A program made the translations under genes and the position numbers. From contig NZ_LUKQ02000010.1 of NCBI RefSeq assembly GCF_001647025.1, forward strand, positions 1 to 47,290: a stretch of DNA of 47,290 nucleotides, in the 5' to 3' direction. This document shows, in pieces, positions 16,757-25,903 of the stretch (position 1 is its first letter; each line of letters starts with the position of its first letter). The DNA is from Endozoicomonas atrinae. Its GTDB lineage: Bacteria; Pseudomonadota; Gammaproteobacteria; Pseudomonadales; Endozoicomonadaceae. Under the pieces are notes generated by a model. The model was not told where the DNA came from. It worked only from the letters and a program-made list of their open reading frames with translations, and ran no database searches.

Positions 16757-17149
16757 TCAGAATCTACAGGCGCTCACAGAGACGAGTTTACCAATCGATA
16801 AGATGGCATCGTCATAACTTAGATTTGAATCATAAGTCATGCTGTCCAGTAGAACCCGGTAATAGCCATTATCCTGCTTAAAGAGACGGCAGTGTGGACG
16901 CTTCAAGTCGCTGGCAACATTGACTCTCAGGTTATAGAAACCTTGACCGAAAAGCTCAACGAGGCTGATGTATTTGCTGTCTCCAGGCTTGAGCTGAATG
17001 GTATACGTGGAATAGGCCATTGTATCTTCATAGCTGGGCGGTAACTCATTATTGAAAGCTGGCGCAGAGGGTTCAACCGCCTTCACTGGCAGCACAATAA
17101 TAAATAGAGCCAGGGCGAATAGCCTGAAAAGTAAGCGGGGGTGTTTCAT
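16757..17149 (-). CDS. Secreted protein of unknown family, paralogue A
   Basis: A 130-residue protein with a signal peptide (about residues 1-24, ending VKA). The mature part shares a distinctive core with the product of 17467-17904: PPSYEDxxxYTIxLKPGD, an acidic/aromatic middle, PHCRLxxQ, YRVLLD and the C-terminal SNLSYDDAILxIGKLVSV followed by C-x-F. A Cys in PHCRL and one in the C-terminal ACRF could pair. I know no family with these motifs. The two genes are tandem on the minus strand with 317 bp between them, so they probably have separate promoters. Confidence 0.75.
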   Translation of the reverse strand: MKHPRLLFRLFALALFIIVLPVKAVEPSAPAFNNELPPSYEDTMAYSTYTIQLKPGDSKYISLVELFGQGFYNLRVNVASDLKRPHCRLFKQDNGYYRVLLDSMTYDSNLSYDDAILSIGKLVSVSACRF

Positions 17150-17466
17150 GGGATCAGTCCTTGTAAATTATTCAAATATCAAAAGTTAAACGTATTTCAC
17201 TAACATCAGACTGATAATTTGGATAATGGTTCCATTTTCGAAAGCTGAAGAGAATGAGTGCGAGACAAGAACTGTTTTTATAGAAAGCTTGATGAGATTG
17301 TTAACGCTATTAAGCCCTATCGCCAATATATTCTGAATAATCAGGAACTAGTATTCAGTTTGAAAAGTCTGAAATAGCAAAATAATCAATGGGTTATAGT
17401 GTTTAATGCCCTGATTCAATCAATAAGAGCCAGGGCAGGATTTTTTTGAAGTCGTGCTCATAGACA
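17150..17466. other. Intergenic region between the two secreted paralogues
   Basis: About 317 bp, AT-rich, with no ORF of note. It should contain the promoter of the downstream paralogue A (minus strand) and the end of paralogue B. I see no convincing promoter hexamers, hairpin terminator or repeat. Confidence 0.35.
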
Positions 17467-17904
17467 TCAGAATGTACAGGAGTTAACCGATACGAGTTTG
17501 CCAATCAGTAAAATGGCATCATCATAACTGAGATTGGACTCATAAATGGTGTTGTCCAGTAATACCCGATAATTATCATCATAGTCATGCTGCCTTAACA
17601 GGCGGCAATGAGGTATTCGTTCAGCTGTATAGTTATGGAAAACCGGGTGCAGTCTGGTTGGCTTTGTTCTATTTCCCCTGGTATTGGTACCAGCAACTTT
17701 GATTCTTATTGACGTATAACCTTCACTGGAAAGACGAAAGAACTCACTCATGTTGATTTCTTTGTCATCACCCGGTTTTAGATGAATCGTATAGGTAGTT
17801 GCATCTTCATAGCTTGGAGGCATGTCCAGATACGGAGCAGCTGTAGAGAACTGTGCAATTGAAAACAGTGATATTGGAAGTATGGATTTCAGCAAACGTT
17901 TCAT
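17467..17904 (-). CDS. Secreted protein of unknown family, paralogue B
   Basis: A 145-residue protein, paralogous to the product of 16757-17149. It has a signal peptide (MKRLLKSILP..., cleaved near STAA), then MPPSYEDATTYTIHLKPGDD, a 20-residue basic insertion absent from paralogue A (around TNTRGNRTKPTRLHP), PHCRLLRQ, YRVLLDN and the C-terminal SNLSYDDAILLIGKLVSV with final C-T-F. I start it at 17904 because that Met begins a normal signal peptide; the frame opens six residues earlier. Conservation is concentrated at the N-terminal PPSYED and the C-terminus. Function unknown. Confidence 0.75.
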   Translation of the reverse strand: MKRLLKSILPISLFSIAQFSTAAPYLDMPPSYEDATTYTIHLKPGDDKEINMSEFFRLSSEGYTSIRIKVAGTNTRGNRTKPTRLHPVFHNYTAERIPHCRLLRQHDYDDNYRVLLDNTIYESNLSYDDAILLIGKLVSVNSCTF

Positions 17905-18097
17905 GGGTATCAGACCATTCATTAAATGTGATTGAATTAGCGGCCATAACCACAGCTGGAAACAGAATCCCGTGTGTTACTTTTTTAAACCTAACTTTTC
18001 AGTTGATATTTTATGCTGCAGCAGGAACGCCGTATGGAAAAGTAGACCATAAGGGGAGGATTTGTTTTTTATTTGTTGTTTCTGTTTAAAGGGGTTA

Positions 18098-18122
18098 TCA
18101 GTTCACCAGGCTGGTGAACTGA
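18098..18122 (-). terminator. Probable terminator of the Tsx-like gene
   Basis: TCAGTTCACCA and its exact complement TGGTGAACTGA form an 11-bp stem with a 3-nt loop, 25 bp after the stop. On the minus strand it is followed by a modestly T-containing stretch, not a pure T-run. Confidence 0.6.
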
Positions 18123-18146
18123 CAGAATAAACGTCTACATCGGTAA

Positions 18147-18887
18147 TCAGAAGTTGTACTTCAGCGTGTAGACCAGACCATTCTGGTAGCTGTTAGAGCC
18201 CAGTTTGTCATCAGCATAACGGTACTGAATACCAGCGGTGATCTTCTCATTGGCATTCCACCACAGGGCTGCAGCGCCGTTGTTACCATCCTTCTTGCCA
18301 TCATGGTACTGCTTATCGCGGTCAAACTCGTACTCGTGCCAGTTGCTGAACATGAAGTCCTGTCCTGCCAGCTTGAAGCCATAGCCCATTACCCAGCCTG
18401 CAACCAGACCATTGTAGCCGCTAAACCCTGTAGCATTGGTGTTGTTGATCGCCAGAAAAGGTTTCCAGAAGAAGTTGGCATTTTGGTAATTGAAGCCCAA
18501 ACCAACCAGACGGTTTTGCTCATCAAAGCCGGCAGAACTAAGATCGTAGATGTGACCATAGATGTTAAAGCCGGTGTTACCGAGATAGTAACGCATGGTG
18601 CCTTTCATAGCTGTGCGGCGGCCGTTTCCATCAGATTCTTCGTTGTTCTTGTGTGGGTTTTCCAGATCGAAAAAGCCGTAAACTTCTCCCCAGTTGAATC
18701 CTGCACCACCTTCCAGTTCCAGGAACATGAAGTCCTTCTTTTTGGCACGACTTTCAGTGCCGCTAGACCAGTCAAGATAGTTAATGCTGACATTACCAAA
18801 ACCGTACTGGTAATCAGCGCTGGCGGTGGTTGAGAAACCCGCAGCAATGATCGCTGCAGCAAGGGTAGATTTACGCAGGAAGCCCAT
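18147..18887 (-). CDS. Tsx-like nucleoside-specific outer-membrane channel
   Basis: A 246-residue protein: signal peptide MGFLRKSTLAAAIIAAGF...ASA followed by an outer-membrane beta-barrel of the Tsx/OmpK family. Typical features are the N-terminal YGFGNVSINYLDWSSGTE, FFDLENPHKN, WKPFLAINNT, the VAGWVMGYGFKLAG strand, and a C-terminal aromatic (YTLKYNF) for BAM recognition. Tsx channels carry nucleosides and deoxynucleosides by facilitated diffusion. I choose the ATG at 18887, where the signal peptide begins; the frame extends 24 residues further without conserved sequence. A terminator follows. Confidence 0.88.
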   Translation of the reverse strand: MGFLRKSTLAAAIIAAGFSTTASADYQYGFGNVSINYLDWSSGTESRAKKKDFMFLELEGGAGFNWGEVYGFFDLENPHKNNEESDGNGRRTAMKGTMRYYLGNTGFNIYGHIYDLSSAGFDEQNRLVGLGFNYQNANFFWKPFLAINNTNATGFSGYNGLVAGWVMGYGFKLAGQDFMFSNWHEYEFDRDKQYHDGKKDGNNGAAALWWNANEKITAGIQYRYADDKLGSNSYQNGLVYTLKYNF

Positions 18888-19139
18888 AGAACATCTCTGT
18901 ATATAGGATTGGCATGAAAAATGTTGACTGACTGTACATATAATATGCACGTTGGGCAATACGTACTAAAACGAGCCTGTCAGGAGCAGGAGAGGGCTAG
19001 TGCTGTTAATTGTTAGTACCACTTTCGGGCTTGTCAGAGCAGCTTTATGAGGGAAGAGCTATATTGAGGCACTTTTGTTAATCGGATTTAGCTGTGGACT
19101 CCGCACTTTCTGTAAATACCCTGATCAAGTTATCGATGG

Positions 19140-21236
19140 ATGGGGGGAAAAAGCGACCCTCGGAAGCTTCAGGTCATTCATTCATTAGAGCTACAGCTGC
19201 CAGCGAGTATGTATCTGGTTATGTTAATGAGCCTCAGAAAAAGAACATTGACCAAACTGGGTAAGAGGAAGGTTGATACTGCTATAAGGAGCCTGTCTAA
19301 AAAGTTGGGTGCCATTCCTGTTATCCGGGTGGGGCTTACCGAAGCACCTGGCCAGGGAGACCATACAGCCGCATTCAGTATTATCGAAAGTCTTGCTCGC
19401 CTTGGCTTTAAAGGCAGAGTGGAGCTGGTTCTGAAATCTGATGATGATAATGAATGGGTACAGATGAAGGAAAAGCTCCAGCTATTCATTCCAGAATTTA
19501 ACCTTGATAATGATGGAGTTCAGGCTCTGCATTATTCTGGCCTTGACTGTGAATGCATTCCTCTTAAACATTTGGAAGATCATTGCAGGATTAACCACAG
19601 ACCTTTGGAGCAACCGCTTGGTTTCTGGGCCATGAGGGGTAATCGCTCATGGTTGCAGTCGAAGATTGCCATAGTTATCCCTCCCTTCAAGTGGACAAAT
19701 ACGATGCCAAGGATTGAACGGAAAGATGGGGAATATCAAAGCTTGGAACTTCCATCATTGGCAAACTATCAGATTCTTTACACACCCAAAAAGCCGGATA
19801 TTTCTGAACTTATGAAGGGTGACTCAAGAGGAGCCCGTCTGGAAAAAGTGTTGAGAGATACTGAAGAAGGCAGAATTCATTTACTTCCAGTTTATGGTAT
19901 TCATCATCGGATACTGGAGCCTGCACATGATGTGATTATTAGAAGACTGCTTTCAGGTGCCATTAAAAGCCATACTTCAGAATTCGAGAAAACGGTTGTT
20001 TTAATATTGAGTCCGCTGGAAAGTCTTGAACGGCTTCAGGCGTTACAAGCGTCCTTGAAGGTGCCATTTTATGACTTGAACAACACTGATTGGGTGAGTT
20101 CTCCTAATGAGCCTGTTGAGCTTCTATACTGTGGCCCGGTACCCAAACCATTATTTGAATGGATCAGCTGTGTTGATCGCCCACTGGTTCAGGAAGGAGC
20201 AAACAGTGCAGCGTTTATGAGTTTGCAGGGAAAGACTTATCTCCCTTTGAGGCCTGATGGTGACACTCCACTTCCTGAGGTGATTACTTCGCCACCTACC
20301 AAAAAGAAGTCTGCCGTACCAACGCATAACCCTGTTGTCATTGCGGAAAGAGTAAAAATTGAGCAGCTTGGCAGAAGTCTAACCCATGATTTGCAGGCAT
20401 ATAGCTACTACTCTGTAGCCAGGGACTTATGTAAAAAACTACAGAGGGTTTTATCTCCAATGGCGCTGAAGGATGTAGTGCTCAAATATACAGAAATGGT
20501 TGGAACGAATCATTTTGATGAAGCAGACTTTCGCCCACTCCTTGTAGATTCTATCACCTATAGCAGAGAGAGGTTGAGTGAAGAACAGCAAGAATGGCTG
20601 AAATGCCTTGTGCTAGCCAACAGTTTTTCCCCTGGTATCATTCCTTTAGAGCTTAAAAGTCAATTAATTGAGGGCGGCAAAGCATTACGAAAAAAGAGAG
20701 TGAGTTTAGAAAAACTCATTGCTTATCGCACTTCAGGTTTGAATATGCCATATCTTAGGCTGCAGCTTTCAGCTCTGTCTCTCAGACGTTTTGAAGTATT
20801 GAAAGGCGTTACCTTAGAGCACCCAGTCATTTTTACTGATACTGCACATAACATGGATGTTAATGAGCTGGCAGGTGATATTTGTGACAATTTTACACTA
20901 TTGATTCCTGCGTTATTTCAGATCCTTAGGCAGGATTTTTCTGATGATGCTCTAATGGCTTCATTTTTTGAGGCTGGGGAAGGTAAACAAAGTTTACTGG
21001 ATAAAATTATTGGGCATTTGTTTCATGAGAACATGGCTCATGATTCAGAGATAAGATCCCTTCTTGAACCGAAAGAAAGTGATATCGATGAGCTCGCATT
21101 ATTTTTGAGAGGCGAGTTTGGAGGGGCTTACTCCAAGCAAGTTTTTGAGCTTATGATGGAACCCAAAAATAATGCAGTTTACTGCGGCTTAACCAGGTTA
21201 ACCAGAAGAGACTGGAATCAAATACTACCCAGATAA
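19140..21236 (+). CDS. Large protein of unknown function with GT-B-like features
   Basis: A 698-residue soluble protein with no signal peptide. Near residue 65 is a Rossmann-like opening (RVGLTEAPGQGDHTAAFSII, then LGFKGRVELVLKSDDD), and near residue 340-370 the segment CVDRPLVQEGANSAAFMSLQ with GKTYLPLRPDGD, which is reminiscent of the donor-binding half of GT-B glycosyltransferases (Asp, Gly-Ala-Asn, then a 'GKPxL' step). A Pro/Lys-rich linker near residue 385-400 separates a C-terminal helical region of about 300 residues. I do not recognise a named family. The start is uncertain: ATGs at 19209 and 19227 are in frame, and no clear Shine-Dalgarno favours one. Confidence 0.65.
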   Translation: MGGKSDPRKLQVIHSLELQLPASMYLVMLMSLRKRTLTKLGKRKVDTAIRSLSKKLGAIPVIRVGLTEAPGQGDHTAAFSIIESLARLGFKGRVELVLKSDDDNEWVQMKEKLQLFIPEFNLDNDGVQALHYSGLDCECIPLKHLEDHCRINHRPLEQPLGFWAMRGNRSWLQSKIAIVIPPFKWTNTMPRIERKDGEYQSLELPSLANYQILYTPKKPDISELMKGDSRGARLEKVLRDTEEGRIHLLPVYGIHHRILEPAHDVIIRRLLSGAIKSHTSEFEKTVVLILSPLESLERLQALQASLKVPFYDLNNTDWVSSPNEPVELLYCGPVPKPLFEWISCVDRPLVQEGANSAAFMSLQGKTYLPLRPDGDTPLPEVITSPPTKKKSAVPTHNPVVIAERVKIEQLGRSLTHDLQAYSYYSVARDLCKKLQRVLSPMALKDVVLKYTEMVGTNHFDEADFRPLLVDSITYSRERLSEEQQEWLKCLVLANSFSPGIIPLELKSQLIEGGKALRKKRVSLEKLIAYRTSGLNMPYLRLQLSALSLRRFEVLKGVTLEHPVIFTDTAHNMDVNELAGDICDNFTLLIPALFQILRQDFSDDALMASFFEAGEGKQSLLDKIIGHLFHENMAHDSEIRSLLEPKESDIDELALFLRGEFGGAYSKQVFELMMEPKNNAVYCGLTRLTRRDWNQILPR

Positions 21237-21438
21237 GGGAAACTCGTTATCTCTGGTTAAACATATAATTAGTAATGTTTAAATAGAACATGGTATTTTG
21301 GATTTGCTCCCTTTTTTTCTGCAACGTACACTCACCCCGTCGTTTTAAAACTGCATTACATCTGAAGCTTATGGCCTTTATGTTGAAAGAAGATAAGTAT
21401 TCCGTGGTCAGTGTATTGCGTATCGTGGGGGAGTATTT

Positions 21439-22281
21439 GTGATCAAGTTATTTTATTGCCGAGGCGCTATGCCACCGTTCCTGATGGCTGCTTTTGCCTG
21501 GCTGATGATAACTCCTATTCCCTCTCAGGCTGTCGTTTGTTATGAGCCTTCTCCTTCTGTGATAGCGGGAGACAACATTTTTGATTACAAAACAGCGGAG
21601 CCATTATCTGCAACGGAGCAGAGAAACCTCCAGGCCTTCCTGAAAAAGGTTGATAGACGTTGGCAGGGAGATGCTCGTCGTGTGACCTGTGTTGGCAGTG
21701 AGAACAATGCCCGCCAGATTGAACGAAGGACTAGTCTGAATATGGATGTTGACGGCGACTACCGTAGAGATATGACGTTTCGCTCCGAGATTTATAACCC
21801 TGAAAGAAAGAGCCGCTACTCAGAAAAATTCAGCCTCTATCAGGTTGATGGCTTCCTCCGTATGGACAGTCGCGGGTCTGATGGTGATATTGAGGTTATG
21901 CATATTGGTGCCAACGAACTGATCTATCTGCAGCGTTATTTTGTCAGAAAGGTTGAGCCAGCCAAACCGGAAGAAGAGAAGCCGGAACCACCAGCCATTA
22001 TTCAACCGTTACCAATACTGCCTATCCAGCCATTGCCATCGATTCAGCCAGTGGATGAAGTTATCACACAGCCTGTGCAGCGTATCCGTCCGGGGGATGA
22101 TCGAAAGCGTATTTCGAGGTCGACAAAAGATATACCGGAAGAAGAGATCGAGTACAGCCCAGGCGGAATATTGAACGAAGTGGTTCGCCATCTGGTCATT
22201 AATGGACGAAACCTTCAGATAGAGACGACAGTCTATGCCAATGGCTTTCTGGCATCGTCAGAGAAGTGGCAGTTGAGATGA
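21439..22281 (+). CDS. Exported protein with proline-rich linker, unknown function
   Basis: A 280-residue protein with an N-terminal signal peptide (about residues 1-31, ending SQA), a first domain of about 140 residues (two Cys, at CYEPSPS and VTCVGSEN, likely disulfide-linked), a Pro/Glu/Gln-rich linker of about 60 residues with repeated QPLP motifs, and a short C-terminal beta-rich segment (NEVVRHLVINGRNLQIETT). I know no family. The GTG start at 21439 is favoured by GGGGGAG five bases upstream; the next ATG is ten codons in. The linker suggests a periplasm-spanning or surface-exposed role. Confidence 0.7.
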   Translation: MIKLFYCRGAMPPFLMAAFAWLMITPIPSQAVVCYEPSPSVIAGDNIFDYKTAEPLSATEQRNLQAFLKKVDRRWQGDARRVTCVGSENNARQIERRTSLNMDVDGDYRRDMTFRSEIYNPERKSRYSEKFSLYQVDGFLRMDSRGSDGDIEVMHIGANELIYLQRYFVRKVEPAKPEEEKPEPPAIIQPLPILPIQPLPSIQPVDEVITQPVQRIRPGDDRKRISRSTKDIPEEEIEYSPGGILNEVVRHLVINGRNLQIETTVYANGFLASSEKWQLR

Positions 22282-22318
22282 TGTACTGACCAGAAAAGTG
22301 GTTGGTCTGGATGAAGCT

Positions 22319-23164
22319 ATGAATATATTGTCAATACAGTCCCATGTTTCCCTGGGACACGCAGGTAATGCTTCAGCGGTATTTCCGCTTCAGCGTATGG
22401 GGGTAAATGTCTGGCCAGTCTATACGGTGCTTTTCTCTCACTCCGGGCCAAACCGGAAAGGTTCCACTGTGTCAGCAAAAACGGTGGAGGCCGTATTGGA
22501 GGGCATTGATGCACAAGGAGTAGTAGGGCAATGTGATGGAATACTGTCCGGTTACCTGGGAGAACCGGAAACAGCAGAAGTACTGGGTGATGCGGTAAAG
22601 CGCTTCAAACAGCAGAACCCGGAGCTGCTTTATTGCTGTGATCCCGTTATGGGTGATGATGGCAGAGTCTATGTTGATAAAGCGTTGACGTCATGGTTCC
22701 TTAACTCTCTGATACCCATGGCAGATATTGTCACTCCAAACCAGTTTGAGCTTGAGCTGCTGACTGGCCTCAGGGCTTCAACGCTGGATAGTGTAAAAAT
22801 GGCTGGCAGGGCACTGACTGCCCTTGGTCCAGAGATTGTTCTGGTGACCAGTGTGATGCCTGACGATTCCGATAACAGTAAGGTTGGGATGATGGTGGTC
22901 ACTGAGCGGGATGCCTGGTATGTGCAGACGCCATTTTTTGAAAAGCCTGGTGCCATTGGTGGCTCAGGTGATGTGGCAACCGCCGTTTTTCTGGCCAGAT
23001 ATCTGGCCGTTAAAGACCTGAAGCCTGCCCTTGAATATACGGCGGGAGTCATGTTTGGATTGTTTGAACATGCCTGCCAGACAGGGAGTAATGAGCTTCA
23101 GCTGATTGAAGCCCAGGATAAACTGGTTAATCCGCCATTGGTATTTACTGCCCAATGCCTTTAA
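22319..23164 (+). CDS. pdxY: Pyridoxal kinase
   Basis: PdxY phosphorylates pyridoxal to pyridoxal 5'-phosphate in the B6 salvage pathway. The 281-residue protein matches the ribokinase-like PdxY/PdxK family: N-terminal MNILSIQSHVSLGHAGNASA, the SGYLGEPETAEVL loop, CCDPVMGDDGRVYV, VTPNQFELELLTG, and the anion-hole/catalytic motif GAIGGSGDVATAVFLARYL with the general-base Asp. Start at the ATG at 22319 matches other family members; seven non-conserved residues would be added by the upstream GTG. It is followed after 13 bp by ycjX and probably co-transcribed. Confidence 0.93.
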   Translation: MNILSIQSHVSLGHAGNASAVFPLQRMGVNVWPVYTVLFSHSGPNRKGSTVSAKTVEAVLEGIDAQGVVGQCDGILSGYLGEPETAEVLGDAVKRFKQQNPELLYCCDPVMGDDGRVYVDKALTSWFLNSLIPMADIVTPNQFELELLTGLRASTLDSVKMAGRALTALGPEIVLVTSVMPDDSDNSKVGMMVVTERDAWYVQTPFFEKPGAIGGSGDVATAVFLARYLAVKDLKPALEYTAGVMFGLFEHACQTGSNELQLIEAQDKLVNPPLVFTAQCL

Positions 23165-23177
23165 CCCGGATATTGCG

Positions 23178-24626
23178 ATGAAACCGATAAAGCATAAGGT
23201 TAGGCAGTCTTTCCAGAGTGGGCAGGACAAAGCGGTGGATCTTGCCAGATCTGCGGCCAGTTCATTGGAAAATGGCGTCGACCGGCTGCTTAACCGACGT
23301 ATTACACTCGGGGTCACTGGCTTCAGTGGCAGTGGCAAGACCACTCTGATCACCAGCCTTATTCATCAGTTACAGCATTATCCAGGTGCGCTTCTGGCTG
23401 CTTTTCCACCGGTTTTGCAGGATCGTTTGTTGGGAGTAAAGCTGTCTGCTCTGGATGGAGTTGAACTGTTTCCTTATCAGCGAGGCATTGAGGCGTTATC
23501 GAGAGGTCGTTGGCCGGAAGCGACAAGGGATCAATCGGGCTGCCTGCTGGAGATCAAGTTTCGTAATCAGCCTGGGTTATTTCGCCGGGGAAAACCGGGG
23601 ATCAGTCGTCTTTATCTGGAGATTCGTGACTATCCTGGAGAGTGGTTACTGGATCTGCCGTTGCTGGATATGGATTACCGTGCCTGGTGTGCTCAATGTC
23701 ATAGCCTTTTCAACAGTGCAATGCGCCTGTCTATCGGTCGGAGCTATTTAGAAAAGCTGAAGTCCATTGATCCTCTGGAAACCATTTCTGAGCTGGAACT
23801 GCAGGTGCTATGGCAGGAGCAACTGACCTTTCTCAAGGCTTGCCAGCAGGCTGGTCTGACCATGATTCAGCCCGGACGCTGGCTTCATGCCGAACCTTCA
23901 GGTGATGAGAGTAAACTTCCATTTATTCCTCTGCTTTCGATGACGGGTCTTCCAGAAGATAAGCTTGGAGAAGCTACAGAAAGCTCTTTATTCAAAGTGT
24001 GTGAAAGGCATTATCAGCACTATCTGGAAACTCGAGTCAAACCCTTTTATCGACATACCTTTCAGAAGGTCGACCGACAGCTGGTGCTGGTTGATGTTCT
24101 CAAGTCGTTGAACAGTGGCCAGGAAGCATTTGATGACCTTCGCTTCTCTTTGACCCAGGTACTTCAAAGTTTTGATTATGGGCGCAACAGTCTGCTCAGA
24201 AGATTAATTCAGCCACGAATCGACCGGGTTGTTTTCGCCGCCAGTAAAATTGACCAGGTACTGCCTGATCAGCATGAAGCGGTCAGAGGGCTGACGGCAA
24301 ATCTGGTTCAGGATGCAAGGCGCAGAGCGGCGTTTAATGCTATTGATGTCCGCTGCGAAGCGGTTGCAGCCGTTCGCTCAACGACTTATGTAGACTATCA
24401 GGGGCGCCAGGCTCTGCAGGGGATGACAGAACAGGGCCCGGGAGTGCTGCTGCACCCGGATATTCCTGAACAGATTCCGGTGATGGATGACTGGCAGGCT
24501 TTGGGCCAGTGGCAGCTGCGCCGACTGATGCCGCCAGAGGGATTGCAGCTGACCGCTGGTGGACGATTACCCCACATCCGCCTGGATAGTATTCTTAATG
24601 ATCTGCTGGGAGACCGTTTTTCATGA
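23178..24626 (+). CDS. ycjX: YcjX-like P-loop NTPase (DUF463)
   Basis: A 482-residue protein of the YcjX family: Walker A at GFSGSGKTT (about residue 50), then YLEIRDYPGEWLLDLPLLD and a conserved LVLVDVLKSLNSG segment, with VVFAASKIDQVLP as the TKxD-like specificity motif. YcjX homologues are GTP-binding proteins co-expressed with the phage-shock response in E. coli. The start at 23178 is chosen because family proteins begin shortly before the P-loop; the open frame extends 72 bases into pdxY. Its stop overlaps the ycjF start (ATGA), indicating translational coupling. Confidence 0.92.
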   Translation: MKPIKHKVRQSFQSGQDKAVDLARSAASSLENGVDRLLNRRITLGVTGFSGSGKTTLITSLIHQLQHYPGALLAAFPPVLQDRLLGVKLSALDGVELFPYQRGIEALSRGRWPEATRDQSGCLLEIKFRNQPGLFRRGKPGISRLYLEIRDYPGEWLLDLPLLDMDYRAWCAQCHSLFNSAMRLSIGRSYLEKLKSIDPLETISELELQVLWQEQLTFLKACQQAGLTMIQPGRWLHAEPSGDESKLPFIPLLSMTGLPEDKLGEATESSLFKVCERHYQHYLETRVKPFYRHTFQKVDRQLVLVDVLKSLNSGQEAFDDLRFSLTQVLQSFDYGRNSLLRRLIQPRIDRVVFAASKIDQVLPDQHEAVRGLTANLVQDARRRAAFNAIDVRCEAVAAVRSTTYVDYQGRQALQGMTEQGPGVLLHPDIPEQIPVMDDWQALGQWQLRRLMPPEGLQLTAGGRLPHIRLDSILNDLLGDRFS

Positions 24627-25627
24627 GCAGACATCACGACCCATACTTTATCCCTCTGGAACCAGAGCAACCCCTTGATACACCTGATTCCATCAGTGAT
24701 GGTTTTCAGGATCGGGTGTTAACAGGACCTGAGCTGGTAGCCAAACCAGTACGCTTTCTGAAGTCAGCATTGTATGGGCTACTGGCTCTGCTGTTGATAT
24801 TAGTGCTTTGGCAAACGGTCGAACTGGGCCTTTTTCTCTATCAACTGCACTGGTCATTAGCCTTGCTGTTTTCCGTGCTTTTTCTGGCCCTGGCGGTCAT
24901 AGCCGTTAAAGCCGTTGTCGAGTTTTTCCTGTATCAACGGGACTTCAAACATATCACCGAACTGCAGGAGCAGGCTGTACAGTTTCGAGATCAGAGAACA
25001 GCAGTATTAAAAAAACATTGGCTTGGGCAGCTGAGTAAACTCTATCAGGGCAAGCCTCAGCAGGTGCTGCTGGAACAAGTGTTATCTGAGATGCCTGATT
25101 ACGCTGATGACAGCGAGCTATTGTCTTACCTGGATAGCCATTTTTTCCAGAAACTGGATCAGCACGCACTTACCCTTATTTCACAACATAGCCAGCAAGT
25201 CGCTTTGATGGTGGCACTCAGCCCATTTGCTGCTGTCGATATGCTGCTGTCTGTCTGGCGCAGTATTCGGATGCTCGATGAGATCTGCCAGGTATATGGT
25301 GTTAGGCCTTCATTGCCTGCTCGTACCCACCTGTTAAAAATGGTTCTGGAGCAGATGGCGCTGGCGGGTACTACAGAGCTGCTGTCTGATCAGCTGGCGG
25401 ATTTTACGTCCAACCAGTTGCTGAGTGTAGTGAGCTCCCAGGCTGCAAGCGGGGTTGGCGTAGGTATCTATTCGGCTCGCATTGGACTCAGGGCCATGGC
25501 GCTCTGTCGTCCAGTTCCTTTTGTTGATGATCAGAAGCCCGGCATTGGTCGTTTAGCCAGACGCATCCTTTCTTCCATGGAAGCCCGGTCCCGGAATACA
25601 GATGACCCCAAAAATAAAGCGGAATAA
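24623..25627 (+). CDS. ycjF: YcjF-like membrane protein (DUF697)
   Basis: A 334-residue inner-membrane protein with two adjacent hydrophobic helices (about residues 51-95) and a C-terminal DUF697 domain (VALSPFAAVDMLLSVWRSIRMLDEICQVYG and the glycine-rich AASGVGVGIYSARIGLRAMALCRPVPF). It is the regular partner of YcjX, and the genes overlap by ATGA. The YcjXF pair is usually tied to envelope stress; no pspABC genes are in this window. Confidence 0.92.
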   Translation: MSRHHDPYFIPLEPEQPLDTPDSISDGFQDRVLTGPELVAKPVRFLKSALYGLLALLLILVLWQTVELGLFLYQLHWSLALLFSVLFLALAVIAVKAVVEFFLYQRDFKHITELQEQAVQFRDQRTAVLKKHWLGQLSKLYQGKPQQVLLEQVLSEMPDYADDSELLSYLDSHFFQKLDQHALTLISQHSQQVALMVALSPFAAVDMLLSVWRSIRMLDEICQVYGVRPSLPARTHLLKMVLEQMALAGTTELLSDQLADFTSNQLLSVVSSQAASGVGVGIYSARIGLRAMALCRPVPFVDDQKPGIGRLARRILSSMEARSRNTDDPKNKAE

Positions 25628-25647
25628 GCCTGTCCCTGTCTCTTTAA

Positions 25648-25676
25648 AGGAGCACCTGCAGCTGTAGGTTGCTCCT
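25648..25676 (+). terminator. Possible terminator of pdxY-ycjXF
   Basis: AGGAGCACCT pairs with AGGT-T-GCTCCT as a 10-bp stem with a single bulged T and an 8-nt loop, 20 bp after the ycjF stop. The following sequence is pyrimidine-rich but not a T-run. Confidence 0.45.
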
Positions 25677-25903
25677 CTATCTCTATTTCTACTGACTCCT
25701 GCATTTTTACTGAGAAGCTGACTTTTTCAGGTGGGCTCTTCCGGTCTATTTAAGAATAAAAAGCAATCAAAGCTATGGATAAATACGGCTAAAGGGTATT
25801 ATTTATTCAATATAACGATTTCGATAAACACATAAAGAGCTGATAGTTATTAATTGATAGGATGCTGCCTTTAACTGGCATTTTCGGGGGAATATCAAAA
25901 GGC

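Noticed and set aside
18303-18833. 176-codon open frame on the + strand
   Set aside because: Antisense to the Tsx-like barrel; its Val/Ile-rich pattern mirrors the beta-strand codons of the real gene.
18918-18950. TTGACT...TATAAT as a promoter on the + strand
   Set aside because: The hexamers are only 9 bp apart, far from the 16-18 bp needed.
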